From: DATEHQ01 sp035279525
GTDB lineage: Bacteria; Chloroflexota; Dormibacteria; Dormibacterales; Dormibacteraceae
DNA length: 64,000 bases
Assembly (NCBI GenBank): GCA_035279525.1
Contig: DATEHQ010000159.1
Coordinates: 19,349-83,348, forward strand
Direction of reading: 5' to 3'
This document shows positions 40,690-49,195 of this stretch, one piece after another. The translations under genes were made by a program, and so were the position numbers. The notes under the pieces were generated by a model. The model made no database searches. It was not told the DNA's origin and saw only the letters and a program-made list of their open reading frames with translations. Numbering within the stretch: position 1 is the first letter of the stretch; each line of letters opens with the position of its first letter.

Positions 40690-41511
40690 GTGGCTCTTCA
40701 TACTTGGCTGCCGAGCTTGTTTCTGAACCGGCGCCTGGCCAAGAAAGTTCCGGAGCTGACGGTTTACTTCTGGGTCATCAAGGTCCTGACCACTGGCATG
40801 GGCGAGGCCACATCCGACTTCTTCGTCCACCGGTACGACCCATACCTGGTCGTCGTCGCGGGAGCTGCGGTCCTGGCCCTGGCCGTCCTCTGGCAGCTCT
40901 GGCTGCAGCGGTACAACCCGTGGGTCTACTGGTTCGCGGTGTCGATGGTTGCGGTCTTCGGGACCATGGCGGCCGGCATCGTCCACGTGTACATGGGCGT
41001 TCCGTACGCGCTGTCCGCGAGCGGTTACGCGCTCGCCGTCGTGGTGATCTTCGCCCTGTGGTGGGTCAGCGAGAGGACGCTCTCGGTGCACAGCATCTAC
41101 ACGCGGCGCCGCGAAGCTTTCTACTGGGCGGCCGTGCTTGGCACTTTCGCGATGGGCACGGCGGTGGGAGACATGACAGCCGTGACCTTCCACCTCGGCT
41201 TCCTCGGTTCCGGAGTCCTCTTCGCGTTCGTGATCGCGATCCCGGCTGCCGCTTACCGCCTGGTCCGCCTCAACGAGATCGTCGCGTTCTGGTTCGCCTA
41301 CATAATCACGAGGCCGCTCGGCGCATCGTTTGCCGACTGGCTCGCCGTGCCGGCCGCCCAGGGTGGCCTGAATCTCGGCAAGGGGCCCGTGAGCATCGCG
41401 CTATGGGCGCTGATCATCGGTTTCGTGGCGTACCTGGCCTTCAGCAAAAACGACGTGGCCACACCCAATGATCCTTATGCCAATGATCCCTTAGAGAAAT
41501 CATCCCCTTAA
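40690..41511 (+). CDS. COG4705-type membrane protein
   Basis: 273 residues from a GTG. The start KKVPELTVYFWVIKVLTTGM followed by GEATSDFF, the repeat-like pattern with TFAMGTAVGDMTAV, and LGFLGSGVLF fit the COG4705/DUF347 family of integral membrane proteins (eight to nine helices). Function unknown. The tail KNDVATPNDPYANDPLEKSSP ends in an AT-rich palindrome CCCTTAAGGG. Confidence 0.88.
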   Translation: MALHTWLPSLFLNRRLAKKVPELTVYFWVIKVLTTGMGEATSDFFVHRYDPYLVVVAGAAVLALAVLWQLWLQRYNPWVYWFAVSMVAVFGTMAAGIVHVYMGVPYALSASGYALAVVVIFALWWVSERTLSVHSIYTRRREAFYWAAVLGTFAMGTAVGDMTAVTFHLGFLGSGVLFAFVIAIPAAAYRLVRLNEIVAFWFAYIITRPLGASFADWLAVPAAQGGLNLGKGPVSIALWALIIGFVAYLAFSKNDVATPNDPYANDPLEKSSP

Positions 41512-41598
41512 GGGAATAACTCGCCTCCCCTGTGGCTTCTCTGGGGCATGGATCCATCCCGGCCGGCAAAACGAACACCGCGTGCTGGAGGCGAAGCA

Positions 41599-43512
41599 AT
41601 GAATCAGGCCGTCAACTCGATCCACCTCGGTCCGCGCGCCCGTCGCGTCGTCCGGCTGGCCGCCCGCGTCATCAACCCGTTCGTCCTTCTGATCGCCGGG
41701 CGTCGCTGGATGCCGATCCTGGGCATCCTCCGTCACCGGGGCCGCGTGTCCGGGCGCGTCTACGCGACTCCCCTGGGCATGCGCCGGCTGGGCGACGCCT
41801 TCTTCCTTCCTCGCACGTTCGGCGAGAGCGCCGCGTGGTACCGCAACGTGGAGGCCGCCGGCACCTGCGTCGTCACGTACCTCGGCCGCCAATACACGCT
41901 GGTCGATCCGGAGATCGTCGATTACGCGACCGCCGCTCCCGCCTTTCCCCGCTACGAGCTGCTGCAGTTCCGCCTGGTCGGGATCAGGGAGTACCTGCGA
42001 CTCCGCCAGGCCAACGACATGGAGATGAATCAGATGTCACACGTTTCGATCGGCAACAGGCCCGACGAGCGAAGCTCCGCCGGGCCGCGCCACCTCGGGA
42101 TCGCTCTCGCGGTCATCGCTTTTGCTCAGCTGATGGTCGTGCTGGACACGACCATCGTCAACGTCGCGCTGCCTTCGATCCAGCGCGCCTTGAAATTCAG
42201 CGCGACCGACCTCGAGTGGGTCATCAACGCCTACTCGCTGGCCTTCGGCGGCCTGCTCCTCCTGGGCGGCCGGGCGGGCGATCTCTTCGGTCGCCGCCGG
42301 ATGTTCATCGGCGGCGTGCTTCTTTTCGCCGCCGGGTCGTTCGCGGGTGGTCTCGCCACCACGTCCGCGTGGTTGGTCGCCGCTCGCGTCGCCCAGGGCG
42401 CCGGGGGCGCGATCGTCGCGCCGACCGCGCTCTCCCTGATCGCCGACACGTTCGCGGAAGGCAGCGCGCGGAACCGTGCTCTCGGCATCTACGCGGGCGC
42501 CGCCGGTGGCGGCGGGGCGGTCGGCCTCGTCCTCGGCGGGCTCATCGTCAACTACCTTTCCTGGCGCTGGGTGCTGTTCGTGAACGTTCCCATCGCGATC
42601 GTCCTTGCTGCGGTGGCGCCGCGAGTCCTGGCGGCGTCGGACCGGCGCAGCGGCCGGCTCGACGTCCTCGGCGCGGCCACGGTGACCGCCGGCATGACAC
42701 TCGTGGTGTACGGCCTCTCGCGCGTCGCGACGTACGGCTGGAGCGACGGGCTGACCTTCGCGGCGATCGGCTTCGGAGCCGGCTTCCTCGTCCTCTTCGC
42801 GCTCGTCGAGCTGCGCAGCAAGCAGCCGCTGATGCCCCTGCGGATCTTCGGGAACCGCAACCGGACAGGCGCCTACACGCTCCGGATGGTGGCGGGAGCG
42901 ATGACCATCTCGGTGCTGTTCTTTCTGACCCAGATCCTGCAGAACGTGCTCGGTTACACGCCGCTCCAGGCTGGGCTCGCGTTTCTTCCACTCGGGGTGG
43001 GCGTGGTCGTCACGGCGCAGGTCACCTCACGCGTCGTCGGGCGGACAGGTCCGAGGATCCCGATCTCGCTCGGCGCGCTCCTCCTGGCGGCGGGCCTCAT
43101 CTGGCTCGCCCAGGTCTCGAGCCACCCGAGCTACCTGAGGGACATCCTCGGGCCGCTGATCGTGCTGTCGGTTGGCTTCGGCCTCGTGTTCTTCCCGACC
43201 ACCGTGGTCGCGGTGGCCGGCGCCGCGCGGCACGAGTCGGGCCTTGCCTCCGCTCTGCTCAACGTCAGCCAGCAGCTCGGCGGGTCGCTCGGCCTCGCCG
43301 TCCTGGGCACCGTGGCGGCGAACGTCACCAGGGACCGCCTTGCGGGCGCGCGGCCGACACACGCCGCGATCAGCCAGGCCGCCATCGCAGGTTTCACGTC
43401 GGCGTTTGAGATCGGTGCCGCGATTGCGCTCGCCGGGTTCGTCGTCGCCCTGCTCGTCATCCGGATCAGGGCCCAAAAGCCCGTCCGCCAGGCGCTCCCG
43501 GAAGCGGCCTGA
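41599..43512 (+). CDS. Fusion of DUF385 (F420-type nitroreductase-like) domain and DHA2 MFS exporter
   Basis: 637 residues. The ATG follows GGAGG. Residues 1-140 are a deazaflavin (F420)-dependent nitroreductase-like domain (RRWMPILGILRHRGRVSGRV, then TPLGMRRLGDAFFLP and WYRNVEAAGTCVVTYLGRQY). Residues about 160-637 are a 14-helix DHA2 exporter (LDTTIVNVALPSIQRAL; GGRAGDLFGRRRMF). The junction (MEMNQMSHVSIG) has internal ATGs with a GGAG stretch, so a second protein could be translated separately. Either a true fusion or two genes lacking a separating stop. The redox domain may modify the exporter's substrates. Confidence 0.85.
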   Translation: MNQAVNSIHLGPRARRVVRLAARVINPFVLLIAGRRWMPILGILRHRGRVSGRVYATPLGMRRLGDAFFLPRTFGESAAWYRNVEAAGTCVVTYLGRQYTLVDPEIVDYATAAPAFPRYELLQFRLVGIREYLRLRQANDMEMNQMSHVSIGNRPDERSSAGPRHLGIALAVIAFAQLMVVLDTTIVNVALPSIQRALKFSATDLEWVINAYSLAFGGLLLLGGRAGDLFGRRRMFIGGVLLFAAGSFAGGLATTSAWLVAARVAQGAGGAIVAPTALSLIADTFAEGSARNRALGIYAGAAGGGGAVGLVLGGLIVNYLSWRWVLFVNVPIAIVLAAVAPRVLAASDRRSGRLDVLGAATVTAGMTLVVYGLSRVATYGWSDGLTFAAIGFGAGFLVLFALVELRSKQPLMPLRIFGNRNRTGAYTLRMVAGAMTISVLFFLTQILQNVLGYTPLQAGLAFLPLGVGVVVTAQVTSRVVGRTGPRIPISLGALLLAAGLIWLAQVSSHPSYLRDILGPLIVLSVGFGLVFFPTTVVAVAGAARHESGLASALLNVSQQLGGSLGLAVLGTVAANVTRDRLAGARPTHAAISQAAIAGFTSAFEIGAAIALAGFVVALLVIRIRAQKPVRQALPEAA

Positions 43513-43530
43513 CCACCCTTTCGTCACGAG

Positions 43531-43560
43531 GCGCGCGCCCATCCCGCGATGGGTGCGCGC
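43531..43560. terminator. Hairpin terminator between convergent genes
   Basis: GCGCGCGCCCATC, loop CCGC, GATGGGTGCGCGC with one G-T pair, a 13-bp stem 19 nt after the DHA2 fusion stop and 14 nt before the convergent gene's stop. Short T-run (TT) follows, so the strength is uncertain. Confidence 0.6.
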
Positions 43561-43574
43561 TTACCGCGTCTTCG

Positions 43575-43907
43575 CTACCACCAACCGCCGCGGCCGCGCC
43601 GGACGAGCAGCACGACCCCGAGCAGGATGAGAAGGCTCGGCCACAGGATGTCGCCGCGAAGCCACCACAGCCACCCCAGGTTCGAGAGCAGGGAGTAGAC
43701 GCCGATCAGGACGAGGGCGACTCCCCAGAACATGCCCCAACCGCCCCAGCGGCCCCAGCCCCACGAGCCCCACGATCCCTGCACGTAGTCCCGGTTCGCG
43801 TGCCGCCACGCCCTCCATTCCTCGCGCGACGCGCCTGGAGGAGGAGGTGGGGGAGCGGCCTGCGGAGGAGCCGGCGACGGTGATGGATTCGAAGGATCGG
43901 TGGCCAC
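43575..43907 (-). CDS. Small membrane protein with LiaF-like/DUF5668-type TM pair
   Basis: 110 residues. A Pro/Ser-rich N-terminus (DPSNPSPSPAPPQAAPPPPP) and a Trp/Gly-rich stretch (GSWGSWGWGRWGGWG) precede two helices (MFWGVALVLIGVYSLLSNLG and ILWPSLLILLGVVLLVRRG). This TM pattern is common in envelope-stress LiaI/LiaF-type small proteins. No beta-domain follows. Function unknown. Confidence 0.72.
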   Translation of the reverse strand: MATDPSNPSPSPAPPQAAPPPPPPGASREEWRAWRHANRDYVQGSWGSWGWGRWGGWGMFWGVALVLIGVYSLLSNLGWLWWLRGDILWPSLLILLGVVLLVRRGRGGWW

Positions 43908-44000
43908 GGGCTGATGGTACGCGCTCGCCGACCGATGAGTTTTACTGTTGAGCGGCGTCTAAAGATCAACCAGCCGGCCGGTTTGAGCAGGGGTAACGCC

Positions 44001-45116
44001 ATGAGCAGTGTTCGAGTTCTCGTCGGAACGCGCAAGGGCGCATTCATCCTCAGCGCCGACGCCAGCCGCAAGAGCTGGAAGGTCGACGGGCCGCATTTCG
44101 CGGGTTGGGAGATCTACCACCTGAAGGCCTCGCCGGCGGACCCCAACCGGGTCTACGCCTCCCAGTCCAGCAGCTGGTTCGGCCAGGTCATGCACCGCTC
44201 GAACGACGGCGGCAAGACGTGGGAGACGGTCGGAAACCAGTTCAACTACGAAGGCGAGGTCGGCCCACACAAGTGGTACGACAACTCGCCGCATCCCTAC
44301 GAGTTCAAGCGGGTCTGGCATGTCGAGCCCTCCCTCCATGACCCCGACACCGTGTACGCCGGCGTCGAGGATGCCGCCCTTTTCAAGTCCACCGACGCCG
44401 GCACGAGCTGGGCCGAGCTTCCGGGCCTCAGGACCCACCCGACCGCCCCCGAATGGGCCCCTGGGGCGGGCGGCCTCTGCCTGCACACGATCATCCAGGA
44501 CACGGCTGACAAAGACCGCATGTACATCGCGATCTCGTCCGCGGGCGCGTTCCGCACCGACGACGGCGGCAAGAGCTGGATTCCGATCAACAAGGGTCTG
44601 AGGTCCAACTACATCCCCGACGCCGACGCCGAGATCGGCCACTGCGTTCACCACATCGCGATGCATCCATCGAAACCGGGCGTCCTCTACATGCAGAAGC
44701 ACTGGGACGTGATGCGATCCGACAACGGTGGCGATCTCTGGCGGGAAGTCTCTGGCGACCTGCCCAGCGACTTCGGCTTCGTGATCGACGTCAACTCGAA
44801 CGACCCCGAGACGATTTACGTCGTGCCGATCAAGAGCGACCAGCTGCACTTCGTTCCCGACGGCAAGCTCCGCGTGTACCGCAGCAAGACCGGCGGAGGT
44901 GATTGGGAGGGGTTGACCAAGGGCCTTCCCCAGAAGGACTGCTACGTCAACGTCCTGCGCGACGCGATGGCCGTCGACCAGCTCGACCCGTGCGGCATCT
45001 ACTTCGGCACGAGCGGCGGGGCGGTCTACGGTTCGGCGGACGACGGTGATTCGTGGACCTCGATCGTGCGTGACCTGCCGGGAGTGCTTTCCGTCGAGGT
45101 TCAGACCCTGCGGTGA
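44001..45116 (+). CDS. Sialidase-like beta-propeller (BNR-repeat) protein
   Basis: 371 residues. The ATG follows AGGGG. Asp-box repeats are clear: SNDGGKTWETV, STDAGTSWAEL, TDDGGKSWIPI, SDNGGDLWREV, SADDGDSWTSI. Five to six propeller blades without a signal peptide, so it is cytoplasmic. The sialidase active-site Arg triad is not evident. It is coupled by GTGA to a MoaD-like gene, a pairing I have seen described only as conserved hypothetical neighbours. Function unknown. Confidence 0.88.
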   Translation: MSSVRVLVGTRKGAFILSADASRKSWKVDGPHFAGWEIYHLKASPADPNRVYASQSSSWFGQVMHRSNDGGKTWETVGNQFNYEGEVGPHKWYDNSPHPYEFKRVWHVEPSLHDPDTVYAGVEDAALFKSTDAGTSWAELPGLRTHPTAPEWAPGAGGLCLHTIIQDTADKDRMYIAISSAGAFRTDDGGKSWIPINKGLRSNYIPDADAEIGHCVHHIAMHPSKPGVLYMQKHWDVMRSDNGGDLWREVSGDLPSDFGFVIDVNSNDPETIYVVPIKSDQLHFVPDGKLRVYRSKTGGGDWEGLTKGLPQKDCYVNVLRDAMAVDQLDPCGIYFGTSGGAVYGSADDGDSWTSIVRDLPGVLSVEVQTLR

Positions 45117-45412
45117 CGATCAAGGTCGAGCTGCCTGGCAACCTCCAGACGCTGGCGGGCACGGGACGCACCGTCGAGCTCGAGGTCGGCGGCGCCGTGA
45201 CCCAGCGTTCGCTGCTCGATGCGCTGGAGATGAGATACCCGGCGCTGCTGGGCACCGTCCGCGACGCCAACACGAAAAAGCGCCGCCCGATGGTCAGGTT
45301 CTTCGCGTGCGAGGAGGACCACTCCGACGACCCGCTGGACGAGCCCCTTCCGGCGGAGGTCGTGGCCGGCAGGGAGCCGTTCCTCATCCTCGGCGCGATC
45401 TCGGGAGGATGA
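45113..45412 (+). CDS. MoaD/ThiS-like ubiquitin-fold protein
   Basis: 99 residues from a GTG overlapping the propeller's TGA (GTGA). Beta-grasp features include TVELEVGGAVTQRSLLDAL and a C-terminal di-glycine (AISGG) that could be adenylated and thiocarboxylated. No MoaE, MoeB or ThiF is encoded nearby. It may supply sulfur for molybdopterin (a sulfite-oxidase-like gene is at 59855) or serve as a protein modifier. Confidence 0.88.
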   Translation: MTIKVELPGNLQTLAGTGRTVELEVGGAVTQRSLLDALEMRYPALLGTVRDANTKKRRPMVRFFACEEDHSDDPLDEPLPAEVVAGREPFLILGAISGG

Positions 45413-45415
45413 GGA

Positions 45416-45445
45416 GCAGGCGCGCCCGACGGCGCGCCTGCTTTC
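45416..45445. terminator. Strong bidirectional hairpin terminator
   Basis: GCAGGCGCGCC (45416-45426), loop CGAC, GGCGCGCCTGC (45431-45441), followed by TTTC. A perfect 11-bp stem, 4 nt after the MoaD-like stop and 11 nt before the convergent SDR stop. Confidence 0.85.
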
Positions 45446-45451
45446 GGCGTC

Positions 45452-46291
45452 TCAGGAATGGGCGTCCGATGAAACCAGCCGCGCGTCCATGACCCGGCGC
45501 AGCGTGGCGTCGGTGCCCGACATGCGGTTCACGGCCGGTCCCAGGGACGGGAACAGGTCCATGAGCGCCTTGATGAGCCGGCCGGGTCCGGGCATTACCA
45601 CGAGCTCTGGCACGTCATCACGAATCGCGCGGACCACCGCTCGCGCCACCTTCTCCGCGGGCGCTGTGGCCGCGGCGGGCAGCTTCATCCCGATCTGGTC
45701 GGCCATACGCTGGCCCTGGCCGGCGCCGCGGATCGCGCCGAGGATGACGGATGACGCGCTCACTCCGCGGTCGCGGTAGTCAGTCCGCAGAACTCGCGTG
45801 AAAGCGATGAGGCCGTCCTTCGCTGCGGCGTAGACCTCGGTGTGAGGAAAGCCGACGCGCCCCGCGATCGCGGAGATGTTCACGACGTGCCCGCGGCGAC
45901 CGGCCAGCATCCCGGGCAAGAGGCGCCGTGTCAGCGCCAGCGGCGCCACCAGGTTGAGCGCGAGGATGCGCTGGTTCTCACTCCAGGACATCTCCTCGAA
46001 CTCGCGGATCGGGTCGCCTCCAGCGTTGTTCACGATGACGTCGGCTCCGGCGGCTTCGGCGGCGACGGCGACGCGGTCGATGCCTTCCTCGGTGGTCAGG
46101 TCGGCGGCTGCCACGGTGGCGTTGACCCCGATCGCGCGCACCTCGTCCGCGACGGCCGAGAGCTCGTCCTCGGTGCGAGCCGTGAGGACGAGGTCCATCC
46201 CCTCGGCGGCGAGCGCGCGTGCGATGTACGGGCCGATCCCGTGTGAGGCTCCGGTCAGGAGCACGGTCCTGGTCGCGGTGAGCAGGTTCAT
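45452..46291 (-). CDS. Short-chain dehydrogenase/reductase (SDR)
   Basis: 279 residues. The ATG at 46291 follows AGGAGGG. Classical SDR: cofactor motif LLTGASHGIG, NNAGG, catalytic Ser in NISAIAGRVG, and YAAAK. The C-terminal region resembles fatty-acyl or steroid-type SDRs but the substrate is unclear. Divergent from the ECF sigma gene. Confidence 0.92.
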   Translation of the reverse strand: MNLLTATRTVLLTGASHGIGPYIARALAAEGMDLVLTARTEDELSAVADEVRAIGVNATVAAADLTTEEGIDRVAVAAEAAGADVIVNNAGGDPIREFEEMSWSENQRILALNLVAPLALTRRLLPGMLAGRRGHVVNISAIAGRVGFPHTEVYAAAKDGLIAFTRVLRTDYRDRGVSASSVILGAIRGAGQGQRMADQIGMKLPAAATAPAEKVARAVVRAIRDDVPELVVMPGPGRLIKALMDLFPSLGPAVNRMSGTDATLRRVMDARLVSSDAHS

Positions 46292-46429
46292 CGGTGACCC
46301 TCCTGTGACTGGCCAATCCGGGCGTCTGCGCCCGGTCGAGGCTGAAACCCGCGGCTCGTGTGGACCTATTCCATCATCTGATTGATTGAACAGTCTCCCG
46401 CAGCAGCCCGCGCCGATAAAATCGAAGCC

Positions 46430-47410
46430 GTGCACGACTCAAGCGTCGCGGTGGCACCCGCGTTCGGTGAGCTCGAGCCGTATCGTGGCGAGCTGACCGC
46501 GTACTGCTACCGCATGCTGGCCTCGCCCTTCGACGCGGAGGACGCGGTGCAGGAGGCGTTCGTCCGTGCCTGGCGCAGCCGCGATCGATTCGAGGGCCGC
46601 GCCGCAATGCGCTCATGGCTCTACCGGATCGCGACCAACGTTTGCCTCGACATGCTCAAGAGCAAGGAGCGCCGCGCGATGCCAATGGACTTCGGACCGG
46701 CGCAGGAGCCTGTCGAATCGAACCTGCACACGCTGCCCGAGGCGACGTGGATCGAGCCCATCCCGGACCGCATGCTCGCTCCCGAGGGAGACCCCGCGGA
46801 GCTCGCCGTCACGCGCGAGTCGATCCGGTTGGCTTTCATCGCGGCGCTCCAGCACCTGCCGGCGCGCCAGCGCGCCGTGCTGATCTTGCGTGAGGTGCTT
46901 CGCTGGGAGGCTTCCGAGGTCGCGCAGCTGCTCGACACGTCGGTCGCGTCGGTCAACAGCGCGCTGCAGCGAGCTCGCGCGGCGATCGCGAAGAGCAATG
47001 TGACTTCCAGCGACCGGGTGCCGGCGATCAGTGAGTCCGACCGGGCCATGCTCGACCGCTACGTGCAGGCATTCGAGCGCTACGACATGACCGCCCTGGC
47101 CGCGCTGATTCGTGAGGACGCGATTCAATCCATGCCGCCATTCGACATGTGGCTCGAGGGCCGCGAGGACATCTTCGCGTGGTGGGTCGGTCCCGGTATC
47201 GGATGTCGTGGCTCGCGCGTGATCCCCGTCGTGACCGCGAACGGCTCGCCCGCCTTCGGGCAGTACAAGCCGAGCCCGGCCGGCGGCTACGACCCCTGGG
47301 CGCTGCAGGTGCTCGAGGTCTCAGACGGAAGGATCGGCCAGCTGACCTTCTTCCTCGACACGGCGCGGCTCTTTCCGCTCTTCGGGCTGCCGCCCCGTCT
47401 CGAGTCGTAG
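46430..47410 (+). CDS. ECF sigma factor with C-terminal SnoaL-like domain
   Basis: 326 residues from a GTG at 46430, 7 nt after TAAAAT, suggesting a leaderless message; a TTG at 46382 is possible. Sigma region 2 (YCYRMLASPFDAEDAVQEAF, FVRAWRSRDRFEG) and region 4 (LPARQRAVLILREVLRWEAS, EVAQLLDTSVASVNSALQRA) are clear. Residues about 205-320 form a SnoaL-like domain, as in SigX5/ECF41-type factors, where it controls activity in place of an anti-sigma factor. No anti-sigma gene is adjacent. Confidence 0.9.
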   Translation: MHDSSVAVAPAFGELEPYRGELTAYCYRMLASPFDAEDAVQEAFVRAWRSRDRFEGRAAMRSWLYRIATNVCLDMLKSKERRAMPMDFGPAQEPVESNLHTLPEATWIEPIPDRMLAPEGDPAELAVTRESIRLAFIAALQHLPARQRAVLILREVLRWEASEVAQLLDTSVASVNSALQRARAAIAKSNVTSSDRVPAISESDRAMLDRYVQAFERYDMTALAALIREDAIQSMPPFDMWLEGREDIFAWWVGPGIGCRGSRVIPVVTANGSPAFGQYKPSPAGGYDPWALQVLEVSDGRIGQLTFFLDTARLFPLFGLPPRLES

Positions 47411-47587
47411 GATCCCCGCCAGGCCGACGAGCTCGATCAGCTCCGCCAGGTCGCCGTTCGCGTTGGCGAGCCGCAGCTCGCACCCGCACCGCCGGCAGCT
47501 GAGCTCCAGGCGCGCGATCTGGTCGATCACCGACAGGTCGGGCTCTCGCATGCCGCCGCAATCGAGCCTGAAGCTGGTGATCCCCAT
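47321..47587 (-). CDS. STAS-domain protein (anti-sigma-antagonist-like)
   Basis: 88 residues, its 3' end overlapping the ECF sigma gene's tail by 90 nt on the opposite strand. DLSVIDQIARLELSCRRCGC with ELRLANANGDLAELIELVGL is the second half of a STAS fold as in MlaB-like proteins. The N-terminus is short (MGITSFRLDCGGM), and a typical phosphorylatable Ser is not placed clearly. May interact with a sigma-control network, but the link to the adjacent ECF factor is only positional. Confidence 0.7.
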   Translation of the reverse strand: MGITSFRLDCGGMREPDLSVIDQIARLELSCRRCGCELRLANANGDLAELIELVGLAGILRLETGRQPEERKEPRRVEEEGQLADPSV

Positions 47588-47714
47588 CGATCTTCAGACT
47601 CCCGGATGGTCGAAAACTGATCGGTCTCTTTTTCCTCCTGAGGCCGTGCCCGCGGGCCGGCCAGGGGTGGCGCTGGATCGATGAGTTTCGGCTCCGCACC
47701 TCGTCTGAACAGGC

Positions 47715-49151
47715 ATGAAGAACTCACGCTGGCTCTCGCTGACGGTGCTCTGCACCGGATTCCTTCTGATCGTCGTGGACATGACGATCGTCAACGTCGC
47801 GCTCCCATCGATCCAGCGTGACCTGCGCTTCACGCAGTCCGGACTGGCGTGGGTGGTCAACGCGTACCTCATCGCCTTCGCGGGCCTGCTCCTCCTGGCC
47901 GGCCGTCTCGGCGACCTGTTCGGCCGCAAGCGCGTCTACCTGATCGGCCTCGGCCCCTTCATCTCAGCCTCCGTGGTGTGCGGGCTCTCCTTCAGCCAGG
48001 GCATGCTCATCGCCGCGCGATTCGTCCAGGGCATCGGCGGCGCCGTGAGCTCGGCGGTGATTCTCGCCATGATCGTCACGCTGTTCCCGCGGCCTGATGA
48101 GCAGGCGAAGGCCTTTGGCGTCTTCAGCTTCATCGCTTCCGCCGGCGCCGCGATCGGCCTCCTCGCCGGCGGCCTCATCACGCAGGCGGTGAGCTGGCAC
48201 TGGATCTTCTTCGTCAACCTGCCGATCGGCCTCGTCACCGCCATCGTGTCGGCCCGCCTGCTCGAGTCCGACCGCGGAATCGGAGTCGGCGAAGGAGCCG
48301 ACGTGCTTGGGGCAGGCCTGGTCACGGGCGCCCTGATGGTCGGCGTGTACACGATCGTCGAGTCTTCCGACCCGGCCTTCGGCACGCTCCGGACCGCAGG
48401 CTTCGGCGCGCTCTCCCTGGGCCTGCTTGCGGCCTTTGTCGCGCGCCAGGCCCGGGCTCGCAACCCGATCCTCCCACTTCGCATTTTTGCCTCGCGACGG
48501 ATCTCGGCCGCCAACGCGGTGCAGGCCCTGATGACAGCATCCTTCCTCGGATTCTTCTTCCTCGGCTCGCTCGACCTGCAGCGGGTGCTCGGCTACGGGC
48601 CGATGACCATCGGCCTCGCGTTCCTGCCGGTGTCGATCGCGATGGCGCTGTTCTCAGTTCGGTTCTCGGCGCTGCTCATCAACAGGTTCGGCCCTCACGC
48701 GATGCTCGTGCTCGGCCAGGCGGTGATCGCCGTGGCGCTCGTCGCTCTCGGCCTTGGCCCGACGCACCCTGGCTACGCGGTCTATTTCCTCGCCCCGTTC
48801 GCCATGCTCGGGCTGGGCGGCGGACTCTCGTTCCCCTCTCTCACCATCCTGGCGATGTCCGGGGTCGCGCCGCGCGACGCGGGCCTCGCGTCGGGCCTGC
48901 TCAACACGACCGGCCAGGTCGGCGGCGCCCTCGGGCTCGCTGTGATGGCGACGCTCGCCGGTTCGCACACGGCGAGCCTGTTCCAGGGCGGCAGCGGTCT
49001 GGCCGACGCGCTGGCCGGCGGCTACCACTTCGCCTGGCTGGTGGGAGCGGCCACGGTGGCCGTCACGCTGGGGATCGCGCTCATCGCGCTGCGGGCGCCC
49101 ACCGCCAAGACCGCGCAGCGGATGCTCGAGGAGTGCGAAGCGGCGGCCTGA
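47715..49151 (+). CDS. DHA2-type MFS drug exporter
   Basis: 478 residues, 14 helices. VDMTIVNVALPSIQRDLRF in helix 1, motif A GRLGDLFGRKRVY, and motif C-like AAIGLLAGGLITQAVSWHW. Closely similar in layout to the MFS part of the fusion at 41599. No regulator next to it. The 127-nt upstream gap shows no obvious regulatory dyad. Confidence 0.9.
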   Translation: MKNSRWLSLTVLCTGFLLIVVDMTIVNVALPSIQRDLRFTQSGLAWVVNAYLIAFAGLLLLAGRLGDLFGRKRVYLIGLGPFISASVVCGLSFSQGMLIAARFVQGIGGAVSSAVILAMIVTLFPRPDEQAKAFGVFSFIASAGAAIGLLAGGLITQAVSWHWIFFVNLPIGLVTAIVSARLLESDRGIGVGEGADVLGAGLVTGALMVGVYTIVESSDPAFGTLRTAGFGALSLGLLAAFVARQARARNPILPLRIFASRRISAANAVQALMTASFLGFFFLGSLDLQRVLGYGPMTIGLAFLPVSIAMALFSVRFSALLINRFGPHAMLVLGQAVIAVALVALGLGPTHPGYAVYFLAPFAMLGLGGGLSFPSLTILAMSGVAPRDAGLASGLLNTTGQVGGALGLAVMATLAGSHTASLFQGGSGLADALAGGYHFAWLVGAATVAVTLGIALIALRAPTAKTAQRMLEECEAAA

Positions 49152-49195
49152 GCCCGGAACCAGCTTGGCTCCGTAACGTTCAACTCTGCGACTCG

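Noticed and set aside
47588..47714. A tRNA or riboswitch in the gap before the exporter.
   Set aside because: No cloverleaf, no conserved aptamer pairing and no start-proximal hairpin found by eye.
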